Source: UBA2386 sp046306335 (GTDB lineage: Bacteria > Planctomycetota > UBA1135 > UBA2386). From it: a DNA stretch of 55,608 nt. The stretch is taken from contig JBKDXM010000060.1 in assembly GCA_046306335.1 (NCBI GenBank), forward strand, positions 1 through 55,608, written 5' to 3'. This document shows, piece after piece, positions 16,797 through 25,517 of this stretch (positions within the stretch are counted from its first letter, which is position 1; each line of letters begins with the position of its first letter). The translations under genes were made by a program, and so were the position numbers. The notes below the pieces were generated by a model. It did no database searches. It saw only the letters and a program-made list of their open reading frames with translations, and was not told the DNA's origin.

Positions 16797-18692
16797 TCAC
16801 AACGGCGGCAGGACCAATCGCGGCGTCGCCGTCCCGTCGACGGCCAGTTCGACGCGGTCCCGCGGCCGTTCGGCGAGCCGGACGACGGCAGCGGTGGCCG
16901 CGTCCGCGGTCCGCAGCGAGCGCTCGACGCCATCGGCGGTCCGCCACCGCAGGGTCTCCCCCGCCGCCAACGGCACCAGCGCGTAGCGGGCGCCGTCCGG
17001 GCCGAGGCCGAGGTCGCGCGCGGCCGGCGGCGGCGGCGGCGGCGCGCCGCGGCCCCGGCGCCAGTACAGCCGCATGCTGTCGCCGCCGGGCCGGCCGTTG
17101 TCGACCGCAGGATCGTCGAAGCGGGCCACCTCGACGAGATCGCGCGCGGGCTCGAAGTCCGGCGCGAACCAGCGGCCGCAGGCGTGCGGCAGCGCCGGAT
17201 CGCGCGCGAACTGCACCGGATTGTCGAGCACGAAGCGCACGCCCTGCGCGTCGAGGAAGTCGGCGAGCCGGCCGCGGCGCAGCGCCGCGAAGCTGCGCGC
17301 GTCGATGACCCCGTCGAGGTTGACGATGCCGCGGCGGTCGCCGCCCGCCGCCGCCGGCAGCACGTCGGCGTGGAACGTGACGAGGCCGCTGTTGAAGCAG
17401 CCGACGCGTGCGCCCGCCGGCAACACGTCGGCGAGGTGGCGGCCGGCCATCGTCATCTCGACCTGCGCGCGCAACCGTTCGTCGACGAGGTGGCTGCCGT
17501 CGAAGGCATTGCCCCAGGCGAACGCGACGAGCAGCCACGGCGCGCGACCGGCCAGCGCGGCGACGATGGCGAAGCCGACCACGGCGAGCGGCGCGGCGTA
17601 GTACCCGCGCGGGTACCACCGCACCGCCCAATGCAGCGCGACGACGGCGGACAAGCCGAGCGCCAAGCACAGCGCGGCGGACAGCCGCCGCGCCGGCGGC
17701 GGCGCCGCCAGCGCCGGCCGCGGCCGCACCGCCAGCAGGACCGCGCCGAGCAGCGCGATGCCGACGTCGCGCGCGCCCGCCGCGAACGCCGCGATCACGG
17801 CGGTGACCGGTGCGAGCCGCCACGCCGGCGCCACGGCGGGGCGCAGCGCCAGCCACAGCGCCAGCGCAAAGCCGAAGGTCGAAGCCGCCGCGAACGGCGC
17901 ACCGAGCAGCAGCGGCCGCGTGTACCACCATTGCTGCCGCCAGAAGCCAGCGCCGTCGGGGTGCGCGAGATCCCAGTTGGCGTGCCAGAGCCACGCCATC
18001 GGCAGCGCCGAATCCTGCAGCCAACTGCCGGCGATCGCGCGGTTGAGCGCAGCGTGCGCGGCGAACGCGACGACCGGCGCCAGCAGCGCCAGCGCGCCGT
18101 CGCGTCGCCAACGCCAACACGCGAGCGCGGCAACGACGCCGAGCAGGTCGGTGCGGGCCAGCACCGCGGCCACGGCGAGCGCCGTCGCTGCGGGCAGCGG
18201 CGCGCGCCGCGCCCACCACAGCGCGCTGGCACACAGGCAGGCGAGCGCGGTCTCCTGGCCGTTGCGGCATTCGCGCAGCAGCAGCGGATGGCCGAGCCAG
18301 CACGCCGCGAGGCCAAGGCCGAGCCAACCGCGCCGGGCCGTCGCCGCCCACCCCCACGCCGTCGCCGCGTGCAGCGCGAGGCCGAGCCAGGCCGCCGCCG
18401 CCGGCAGCGCCGCAGGCCCAAACCACCAGGCGGCCGGCACGAGCAGCAGCGTCCACAGCCACTGCACGCCCGAGGTCGGCGCGCCGTCGCTGACCGTCGG
18501 CCCGCGCCCGGCGGCGACGTTCGCCGCCCAGGTGAACTCGTAGAAGGCGTCGTCGCGCTGGCGGGTGCTGGCATCCGGGTCGCCGAGGACCGCGGCCGCG
18601 GCCCCGACGGCGGCGACGGCAACGGCGGCCAGGGCCCAGCGCGGCAGGTGCCGGGACCGGCCGGCGCCAAGGGGCTCGTCGGGACGGTCCAT
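16797..18692 (-). CDS. GT-C-like integral membrane glycosyltransferase
   Basis: The protein has 631 residues from ATG 18692; ATG 18710 is an alternative. A cytoplasmic Arg-rich start precedes a first membrane helix (about 17-36). The first outer loop then reads DDAFYEFTWAANVAAGRG, the acidic-pair layout of GT-C enzymes that use polyprenyl-linked sugars. Eight to ten further hydrophobic helices run to about residue 420. The last 200 residues are soluble and include a Pro-run and RFVLDNPVQFARDP. No specific substrate can be assigned. It sits 46 bases upstream of fbp on the same strand. Confidence 0.7.
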   Translation of the reverse strand: MDRPDEPLGAGRSRHLPRWALAAVAVAAVGAAAAVLGDPDASTRQRDDAFYEFTWAANVAAGRGPTVSDGAPTSGVQWLWTLLLVPAAWWFGPAALPAAAAWLGLALHAATAWGWAATARRGWLGLGLAACWLGHPLLLRECRNGQETALACLCASALWWARRAPLPAATALAVAAVLARTDLLGVVAALACWRWRRDGALALLAPVVAFAAHAALNRAIAGSWLQDSALPMAWLWHANWDLAHPDGAGFWRQQWWYTRPLLLGAPFAAASTFGFALALWLALRPAVAPAWRLAPVTAVIAAFAAGARDVGIALLGAVLLAVRPRPALAAPPPARRLSAALCLALGLSAVVALHWAVRWYPRGYYAAPLAVVGFAIVAALAGRAPWLLVAFAWGNAFDGSHLVDERLRAQVEMTMAGRHLADVLPAGARVGCFNSGLVTFHADVLPAAAGGDRRGIVNLDGVIDARSFAALRRGRLADFLDAQGVRFVLDNPVQFARDPALPHACGRWFAPDFEPARDLVEVARFDDPAVDNGRPGGDSMRLYWRRGRGAPPPPPPAARDLGLGPDGARYALVPLAAGETLRWRTADGVERSLRTADAATAAVVRLAERPRDRVELAVDGTATPRLVLPPL

Positions 18693-18938
18693 GCGGCGGC
18701 CGGGGACCATACCCGCGCCGGCTGGCGCCGCTGCCATGGGGACTGCCGGGCGGCATCTGGCGCGGCGGGTCGCCGGATGGGAAGAATGTGCGGGCGCCTG
18801 CGTCTCAACGGCGTACCACCTGCCAAGCTTGGGGCGCAGCCGTCCGGACGGCTCCTACGCACCACCGCATCGGCACCTGCCAGTGACCCGTCTTCCGCCA
18901 ACCCGCCTGCACCGCGCCACCACGCGGCTGCTGCCGCC
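18693..18938. other. Divergent intergenic region between GT-C-like and CarboxypepD genes
   Basis: This 246-base region should hold promoters for both directions. Its most distinct element is the palindrome at 18838-18853. No clear -10/-35 pair was found on either strand. Confidence 0.4.
18838..18853. promoter_or_regulatory. Perfect 16-base palindrome, possible operator
   Basis: AGCCGTCCGGACGGCT reads identically on both strands and lies about 86 bases before GTG 18939, the start of the first twin CarboxypepD gene. Size and position fit a dimeric repressor or activator site, but no regulator is known. Confidence 0.35.
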
Positions 18939-20996
18939 GTGAACGCGCGCTCCTTTGCGGTCGCGGCGCTCGGCCTCGGCGTGCTCGCCGCGCTCGCGGT
19001 CTGGGGTCTGCGCCCCGCCAGCGAGCCGCCAAACCCCGCGGTGCCCGCCGCAGGCGCGAACACGGGAACGACTGGCGACGCCAACCCCGCCACCGCCCCG
19101 GCGGTCGCCGCGCCGATCGCGGGCGCGGCCACCGCCGACCGCGCGGCCCTGCCGGCCCGCGAACTGGCACCGACCCCGCCGCGGCCGCAGGGGCTGCGCG
19201 GCCGCGCCGTCGACGGCTTTGGCCAGCCGCTCGCCGACCTGCCGGTGCACCTCGTCGAAAGCGCGGCCAACGAACCGCTCGCGGCGCTCGTGCTCGGCCA
19301 GCGCGGCGACGTGTTCCAGCCCGTCGACAGCACCACCACGGCGGCCGACGGCACGTTCGCCGTCGGGCTCGCCTTCGCGTCGGCCGCCACCTACGACCTG
19401 TACGTCACCTCACCGGCGCACGCGACGGCGCGTCTCGCCGGGCTCGCGATCGGCGCCAGCCGCTGGCATGACGTCGGCGACGTGACGATGGCGGCGGGCA
19501 CGACGGTGCGCGGCACGGTCACCGTCGCCGGCCGTCCCGACATCCCGGTCGCCGGCGCCGTCGTCAGCTTGGCGACCGGCTCGGTGTTCGCCGACGCGCC
19601 GCTGCGGGCGCGGCCCGATGCCGGCCAGGGCCTCGTCGCCACCAGCGGCGCCGACGGCAGCTACGAACTGCGCCACGTGCCGACCCGCGGCGTCGTCGTC
19701 GCCAGCGCGGTCGCGGCCGGCTTCGCCCGGCTGCGCAAGCCGAACCTCGACCTGCGGGGCGACGGCCCGCACGTCGTCGACTTCGCCCTGCTGCCGGGCC
19801 AGAGCATCGCCGGCCGCGTCGTCGACGCGCAGGGCGCGCCGCTCGGGCTGACCCGCATCGAAGCGTGGCCGACCGAGGCCGCCGGCGAACCGTCGATCGC
19901 GACCAGCGCCGCCGACGGGTCGTTCGAGGTCCTCGGCCTCGGCCTCGGCAAACACGGCCTGCGGGCGTCGCGGCGCGGCTACGGCACGACCACGGCCAAT
20001 GGCGTCGACAGCGGCGCTCGCAGCGTGCAACTGCAGTTGCCGGCGTTGGCGACGGCGCGCGTGCGCGTCGTCGACGCCGCCGGCGCGCCGCTGCGGCGAT
20101 TCCGCCTCGGCCTGCGGCGCGTGTTCCTCGCCCACGGCGACACCCTCGCCGCCGTGCCAGAGGTCGCAGACCGCAGCGTGCAACTGGGCCCGACCGACGA
20201 TGCCGCCGTGCTCGACGGCGTTCCCGTCGGCGACTTCTGCGTGCAGGTCGAGGCGGACGGCTTCGCCAAGGCGCTGTCCGCCCCGTTCTTCAACCCGGCC
20301 ACCGCCGAAGCCGCCGCGCCGCGCGCGTTCGAGGTGACGGTGCCCATGGGCCCGGGCGCGACCCTCCGCGGTCGCGTCGTCGACGAACGCGGCGCGCCGC
20401 TCGTCGGGGCCGTCGTCCGCACGCTGGCCGCGGGCGTCGACGTCGACGGCCCGTTCCGCCGCCTGCTCGGTGTGTACGGCGACACGGCCCCGGAACGCAT
20501 CACCGCGACCGATGCGCGCACCGACGCGGACGGCTGGTTCACGTGCGAGCGGCTCGCCTTGGGCGACTACCAACTGCTGGTCGACCACCCGGAGGCCTGC
20601 CGCGGCGGCGTCGCCAACGTGCCGCTCGCCGCTGCCGGTCCGCGCACGCTGCCGGCGATCGTCCTGCCGCTCGGCGCCATCGTCGCCGGCCGGGCGACCG
20701 TCGGCGGCGCGCCGGCGCCGCAGATGAAGGTCGTGCTGGCCAGCGCGACCGCCAACGGCGACGCCGCCCATGCCGTCCGCCTCGAGGCCGTGACCGACCC
20801 CGACGGCAGCTTCCGCATGCCGCGGCGCGTGCCGCCCGGCGCGTACGAATTGCGCGCCGCCCGGACCGGCGCCGGCTCGCCCGAGGCGCACGTGGTGCCC
20901 ATGATCCTGCAACTGCAGCGCACCACCATCGCCGTCGCCGTCGCGAGCGGCCAGCGCGACGTGCGCGCCGACATCGACCTTCCGAACGACCGCTGA
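18939..20996 (+). CDS. Membrane-anchored CarboxypepD-repeat protein, first of a tandem pair
   Basis: The protein has 685 residues from GTG 18939, chosen because the one membrane helix follows at once (about residues 5-23, FAVAALGLGVLAALAVWG). A Pro/Ala/Thr-rich spacer leads to at least five carboxypeptidase regulatory-like (transthyretin-type) beta-sandwich units, recognisable from G-R-V-V-D-x-x-G-x-P-L starts and DGSF/Y-E-L ends, such as LRGRAVDGFGQPLADLPV, IAGRVVDAQGAPLGLT and LRGRVVDERGAPLVGAVV. No catalytic domain is present. It is likely a periplasmic or surface adhesion or scaffold protein. The long open frame upstream of the GTG is antisense to the GT-C-like gene and is rejected. A close paralogue follows after 17 bases. 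Confidence 0.82.
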   Translation: MNARSFAVAALGLGVLAALAVWGLRPASEPPNPAVPAAGANTGTTGDANPATAPAVAAPIAGAATADRAALPARELAPTPPRPQGLRGRAVDGFGQPLADLPVHLVESAANEPLAALVLGQRGDVFQPVDSTTTAADGTFAVGLAFASAATYDLYVTSPAHATARLAGLAIGASRWHDVGDVTMAAGTTVRGTVTVAGRPDIPVAGAVVSLATGSVFADAPLRARPDAGQGLVATSGADGSYELRHVPTRGVVVASAVAAGFARLRKPNLDLRGDGPHVVDFALLPGQSIAGRVVDAQGAPLGLTRIEAWPTEAAGEPSIATSAADGSFEVLGLGLGKHGLRASRRGYGTTTANGVDSGARSVQLQLPALATARVRVVDAAGAPLRRFRLGLRRVFLAHGDTLAAVPEVADRSVQLGPTDDAAVLDGVPVGDFCVQVEADGFAKALSAPFFNPATAEAAAPRAFEVTVPMGPGATLRGRVVDERGAPLVGAVVRTLAAGVDVDGPFRRLLGVYGDTAPERITATDARTDADGWFTCERLALGDYQLLVDHPEACRGGVANVPLAAAGPRTLPAIVLPLGAIVAGRATVGGAPAPQMKVVLASATANGDAAHAVRLEAVTDPDGSFRMPRRVPPGAYELRAARTGAGSPEAHVVPMILQLQRTTIAVAVASGQRDVRADIDLPNDR

Positions 20997-21013
20997 GCAT
21001 CGAGCTGATTCCC

Positions 21014-23080
21014 GTGAGCAACACCCCCAAGATCGTCGTCCCGCTGCTGGTTGTCGGCGCCGTCGCCGCCTGGTTCCTGCTGCAGCAAGGACCGCCCGAG
21101 CCGGTGGCGCCGCCCCTCGATCCCGTGGTCGTCACCCCGCCACCGCCGGACACCGGGCCGGCGCCCATCGTGCAGGCGCAGGAGCCGCTGACGGCGACGA
21201 AGGAACCGGACCGCCAGGCCGGCGCGATCGGCAACAGCCACGCCGACGCCGAACAGGGCGTGCGCGGCCGCGTCCGCCGGCCCGACGGCACGCCGGCGGC
21301 CGGCGTGCCGGTCTACCTGATGGAGAACGTCACCACCGACATCGCGCAGATCTTCCTCAGCAGCAAGCTCGGTCGCACGTCGCCGCCGGTCGCGGCGACC
21401 AACACCGATGCCGAGGGCAGCTTCGCGCTCGGCGTGCGCAAGCTCGGCAAGTCGATCGACCTGCGCATCGTCGCCGACGACCACCCGGAGTTGAGCCGGC
21501 AGGGCATCAAGGTGCGCGAGGGCGACTGGTACGACGCCGGCGACCTGACGCTGGAGCAGGGACTGGTCGTGACCGGCCGGGTGGTCGACACCCTCTCGAA
21601 GGCGCCGATCGCCAACGCCACCGTGCGGATGACGCCGGCGAACCAGACGCAGATCATCGCCGCCGCGCCCGGACGCGAGCGCGGCACGCCGACCACCACC
21701 GACAACGCCGGCTTCTTCCGCTTCGCGGACGCGCCGCGCGCGGGCGCGGTGTCGCTGACGGCGGAAGCGACCGGGTACGCCGCCGTGCAGCTGGCCAACC
21801 AGATCGTGCGCGCCGACGGTCCGAACGAGTTCACGCTGGCGCTCGACCGCGGCATGCCGATCGCGGGCTACGTCGTCGACGTCACCGGCTCGCCGATCGC
21901 CGGCGCGACCGTCAACGCCAACGGCCTGTCGTTGAAGACGCCGCAGAACGCGACCGTCGTGGCGGATGCCGACGGCAGCTTCACGTTCCCGACGATGCGG
22001 GCCGGCCCCTACGCGTTGGTCGCGACCTCCAGCAGCCACGCCGAGGCGCGCCTGCCGCTGGTGATGGCGGGCGACGAGGCGGTCCGGGTGGTCATGTCGG
22101 TCCGCGGCATGGCGAAGCTGCGCGTGCTCGCCGCCAACGGCAGGCCGGTGAAGGCCTATCGCCTCGGGCTGCTGCGGCACTTCCCGCAGAATCCGGACAG
22201 CGTCGGCAAGGTCCTGGAGTGGCCCGACCGCACGGTCACCCCGGGCGACTACCCGCGCAAGTTCGACGGCGAGTTCGCCCAGATCAGCGGCCTGCCGACC
22301 GGCGAGTACCGGTTCCAGATCACCGAGAACAACCACGCCAAGACGCTGTCGCCGCCGTTCGCGATCAACGAAGGCGCCGAGGCGCCCGAGGTGGTCGCGC
22401 AACTGACCCTCGGCGGCGCCATCGTCGGCACGGTGGTCGACGACCGCGGCAACCCGGTGGCGGACGCCGTCGTCGTCTCGGACATGAACAACGGCTTGGC
22501 CGCCGGCACCGGGTTGTTCGAGATGTTCCGGCCGATGATGCCGGAGAAGCACACGTCCGCGCAGACGCGCACCGACGCGCAGGGACGCTTCAGCCTGACC
22601 AGGCTCGCGTTCGCGGACTACATGGTCCGCGCCGCGCACCCGAACTTCTGCGAGGGCACCGCCATCGACCTCAAGCTGCAGTCGGAAGGCCAGGTCGTCG
22701 ACGTCGGCCGCATCGAACTCGCGCTCGGCGCCGTGGTCGAGGGCATCGTGACGATCGGCGGCGTGCCCGCCGGACAGGTCAAGGTGACCGTGTCGACGCG
22801 GTTCGACGCCGCCACCATGGCGCCGCCGGCCGGGCAGCAACCGCGCGCTGCGTCGGCGCCGCCGAAGCTGTTCCACGCCACCGTGCAGACGAACAACGAC
22901 GGCCGCTTCCGCCTGCTCAAGCGCGTGCCGCCCGGGACCTACAAGGCGACGGCGCAGCGGCCGACCGTCGGCAACGACCCATTCGGCGCCCTGATGGACA
23001 TCCGCGACAGCGAGCGCGAACTCGTGGTCCAAGCCGGCCAGGACGCCGCGACCGTGGACTTCACGCTCACCTCGCGCTGA
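21014..23080 (+). CDS. Membrane-anchored CarboxypepD-repeat protein, second of a tandem pair
   Basis: The protein has 688 residues from GTG 21014. It begins VSNTPKIVVPLLVVGAVAAW, a single N-terminal membrane helix, then a Pro-rich linker and about five CarboxypepD-type beta units (VRGRVRRPDGTPAAGVPV, VTGRVVDTLSKAPIANATV, IAGYVVDVTGSPIAGATV, IVGTVVDDRGNPVADAVV). Length, anchor, domain order and individual phrases match the gene just upstream (WHDVGDV/WYDAGDL; RLGLRRVFLAHGDT/RLGLLRHFPQNPDS), so the two arose by tandem duplication. The short gap suggests one transcript. It probably works in the envelope; partner unknown. Confidence 0.85.
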   Translation: MSNTPKIVVPLLVVGAVAAWFLLQQGPPEPVAPPLDPVVVTPPPPDTGPAPIVQAQEPLTATKEPDRQAGAIGNSHADAEQGVRGRVRRPDGTPAAGVPVYLMENVTTDIAQIFLSSKLGRTSPPVAATNTDAEGSFALGVRKLGKSIDLRIVADDHPELSRQGIKVREGDWYDAGDLTLEQGLVVTGRVVDTLSKAPIANATVRMTPANQTQIIAAAPGRERGTPTTTDNAGFFRFADAPRAGAVSLTAEATGYAAVQLANQIVRADGPNEFTLALDRGMPIAGYVVDVTGSPIAGATVNANGLSLKTPQNATVVADADGSFTFPTMRAGPYALVATSSSHAEARLPLVMAGDEAVRVVMSVRGMAKLRVLAANGRPVKAYRLGLLRHFPQNPDSVGKVLEWPDRTVTPGDYPRKFDGEFAQISGLPTGEYRFQITENNHAKTLSPPFAINEGAEAPEVVAQLTLGGAIVGTVVDDRGNPVADAVVVSDMNNGLAAGTGLFEMFRPMMPEKHTSAQTRTDAQGRFSLTRLAFADYMVRAAHPNFCEGTAIDLKLQSEGQVVDVGRIELALGAVVEGIVTIGGVPAGQVKVTVSTRFDAATMAPPAGQQPRAASAPPKLFHATVQTNNDGRFRLLKRVPPGTYKATAQRPTVGNDPFGALMDIRDSERELVVQAGQDAATVDFTLTSR

Positions 23081-23105
23081 CGGGCCGCGGGCGCGCAGCG
23101 GCCCG
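23081..23105 (+). terminator. GC hairpin directly after the CarboxypepD pair
   Basis: CGGGCCGC (23081-23088) pairs perfectly with GCGGCCCG (23098-23105) over a nine-base loop, immediately after the stop codon. There is no T-run. It may mark the 3' end of the two-gene transcript. Confidence 0.45.
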
Positions 23106-23131
23106 CGAGCTGGCGCGCGCCGGACGCGAAG

Positions 23132-23173
23132 ACGCGCGCCGGGCGGCGTGGCCTTCCGTGACGCAGGCTCCTA
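23132..23173 (+). repeat. 42-base dispersed repeat, copy 1
   Basis: This sequence is 37/42 identical to 29698-29739, and all five differences are transitions. It includes a small hairpin (CGCGCC, loop GGGC, GGCGTG with a G-T pair) and a conserved tail CGTGACGCAG followed by TCCTA. Both copies lie 45-52 bases after the stop codon of a plus-strand gene. Copy 1 ends in the candidate kynA -10. Confidence 0.7.
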
Positions 23174-23177
23174 GATT
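23172..23177 (+). promoter_or_regulatory. Candidate -10 hexamer TAGATT for a leaderless kynA mRNA
   Basis: TAGATT is followed by exactly six bases and then ATG 23184. A -10 at this place would start transcription at the A of the start codon. The bases ahead of it belong to the 42-base repeat and show no -35. Confidence 0.4.
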
Positions 23178-23183
23178 GCGGCG

Positions 23184-24302
<1,119 letters not shown>

Positions 24303-24341
24303 CCCGGGCGCGGCGACATCGTCGGCCGCAGCCCGCCGCGC

Positions 24342-25517
24342 TCACAACCTCCGGTTCTCCGGGCGCGAGCGGCGGCGGGTGAACGCGAGCAGCCGATCCC
24401 CGCGCGGCCGTTCGCGCCGGTAGCCGAGCAGGTGGAAGACCTCGACGGTGAACCAGCGCGCGACCCGCCGGTCGGCGAGCAGCGTGTCGGGATCGGCCGG
24501 GTCGCGCCGGATGCCCGGCAGGAACGGCAACAGGAGGTCCGCCCGCAGGCGGCGCAGCACGGCGGCGACGCGCAGCCAGAACGGCGCGACGGGCCGCGCC
24601 AGGAAGAAGCCGTCGTCGCCCTGCGGCTGGTACAGCGGCAGCAGCACGAGCCGGTCCGCCTCGGCGAGCACGTCGCCGCGCACGTCGCGCCCGAGCGACT
24701 GACCGCGGCGCACACGGTCGAAGTTGACGAAGCCGGGCGCCATGGCGAAGGCGTCGGCCGGCGTGATCGCGTGCCGGCGGGTGATCTCGACGATGCGCGG
24801 CGTGCGGCCGACGGCGCGGTCCAGGCAGGCCCGGCGCGCCGGCACGTCGGCGACGGCCGGCGACACCGCGCCGATGCGGGCGAGCAGCAGCCACAGGACG
24901 GCCTCGTGGTTGCCGACGGTGTCCGGGTGCCGGTGTCGGCCACCCTCCACCGCCAGCGACGCGACGCCGCGCGCGCCGAACCACTCCAGCGCCGCGCCGT
25001 CGATGGTCTCCTCGATGCCGAGGATGATCGGGACGCCCGTGGCGAGACCGAGGCGGCGGTTGTCGATCGTGTCGGCGAGGCAGAGGAACGGCGGGCCGTC
25101 GGCGCTGCTGGTGTGCAGGTCGACGAACAGCACCGGCCCGGTCGCGGTGGCGAGCGCTTCGGCGAAGCAGCGCAGCAGGTCGCGTTGTTCGTCGTCCTCC
25201 GGCGACCGGTCCGCGCCGACGCGCTGTTCCATCGCGGCGATGGCGGCTGCGCCCCAGCCGCGGTTGAGGTCGCGGCGTTGGTAGCGGCGGCCCAGGGCCA
25301 GCGCGCCGAGGTTGCCGGCGAAGGCGACGAGGCGGCCGCGGATCGGGGCATCGCGCCGCGCCAGCTCCGCCAGGACGCGCTGCGCGGCCGCGACGCCAGC
25401 CGGTTCGTTGCCATGCACGCCGGCCAGCACGAGCAGCGTCGGACCGGGCACGCCGCGGTCGTGCCGGCCGAGCTCGCGCGGCGGCGCCTGCGCCGCTGGC
25501 GGGGGCGCCGCGCTCAC
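24342..25517 (-). CDS. Succinylglutamate desuccinylase/aspartoacylase family amidohydrolase
   Basis: The protein has 391 residues from GTG 25517, which overlaps the stop codon of the ligase gene upstream (GTGA). It belongs to the M14-like zinc amidohydrolases that release acyl groups from amino acids. The metal-binding box is LAGVHGNEPAG (His35, Glu38), and the third ligand is in VLFVDLHTSS (His about 128). AVEGGRHRHPDT follows where the catalytic Glu is expected. Its C-terminal third extends beyond usual members. The tight coupling to a GCS2-type ligase suggests it cleaves or edits an amide that the partner makes, but the substrate is unknown. Confidence 0.85.
   Translation of the reverse strand: MSAAPPPAAQAPPRELGRHDRGVPGPTLLVLAGVHGNEPAGVAAAQRVLAELARRDAPIRGRLVAFAGNLGALALGRRYQRRDLNRGWGAAAIAAMEQRVGADRSPEDDEQRDLLRCFAEALATATGPVLFVDLHTSSADGPPFLCLADTIDNRRLGLATGVPIILGIEETIDGAALEWFGARGVASLAVEGGRHRHPDTVGNHEAVLWLLLARIGAVSPAVADVPARRACLDRAVGRTPRIVEITRRHAITPADAFAMAPGFVNFDRVRRGQSLGRDVRGDVLAEADRLVLLPLYQPQGDDGFFLARPVAPFWLRVAAVLRRLRADLLLPFLPGIRRDPADPDTLLADRRVARWFTVEVFHLLGYRRERPRGDRLLAFTRRRSRPENRRL

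Noticed and set aside
16605..18938. In-frame upstream extension of the first CarboxypepD gene
   Set aside because: It runs antisense through the GT-C-like gene and is low-complexity; GTG 18939 directly precedes the membrane anchor.
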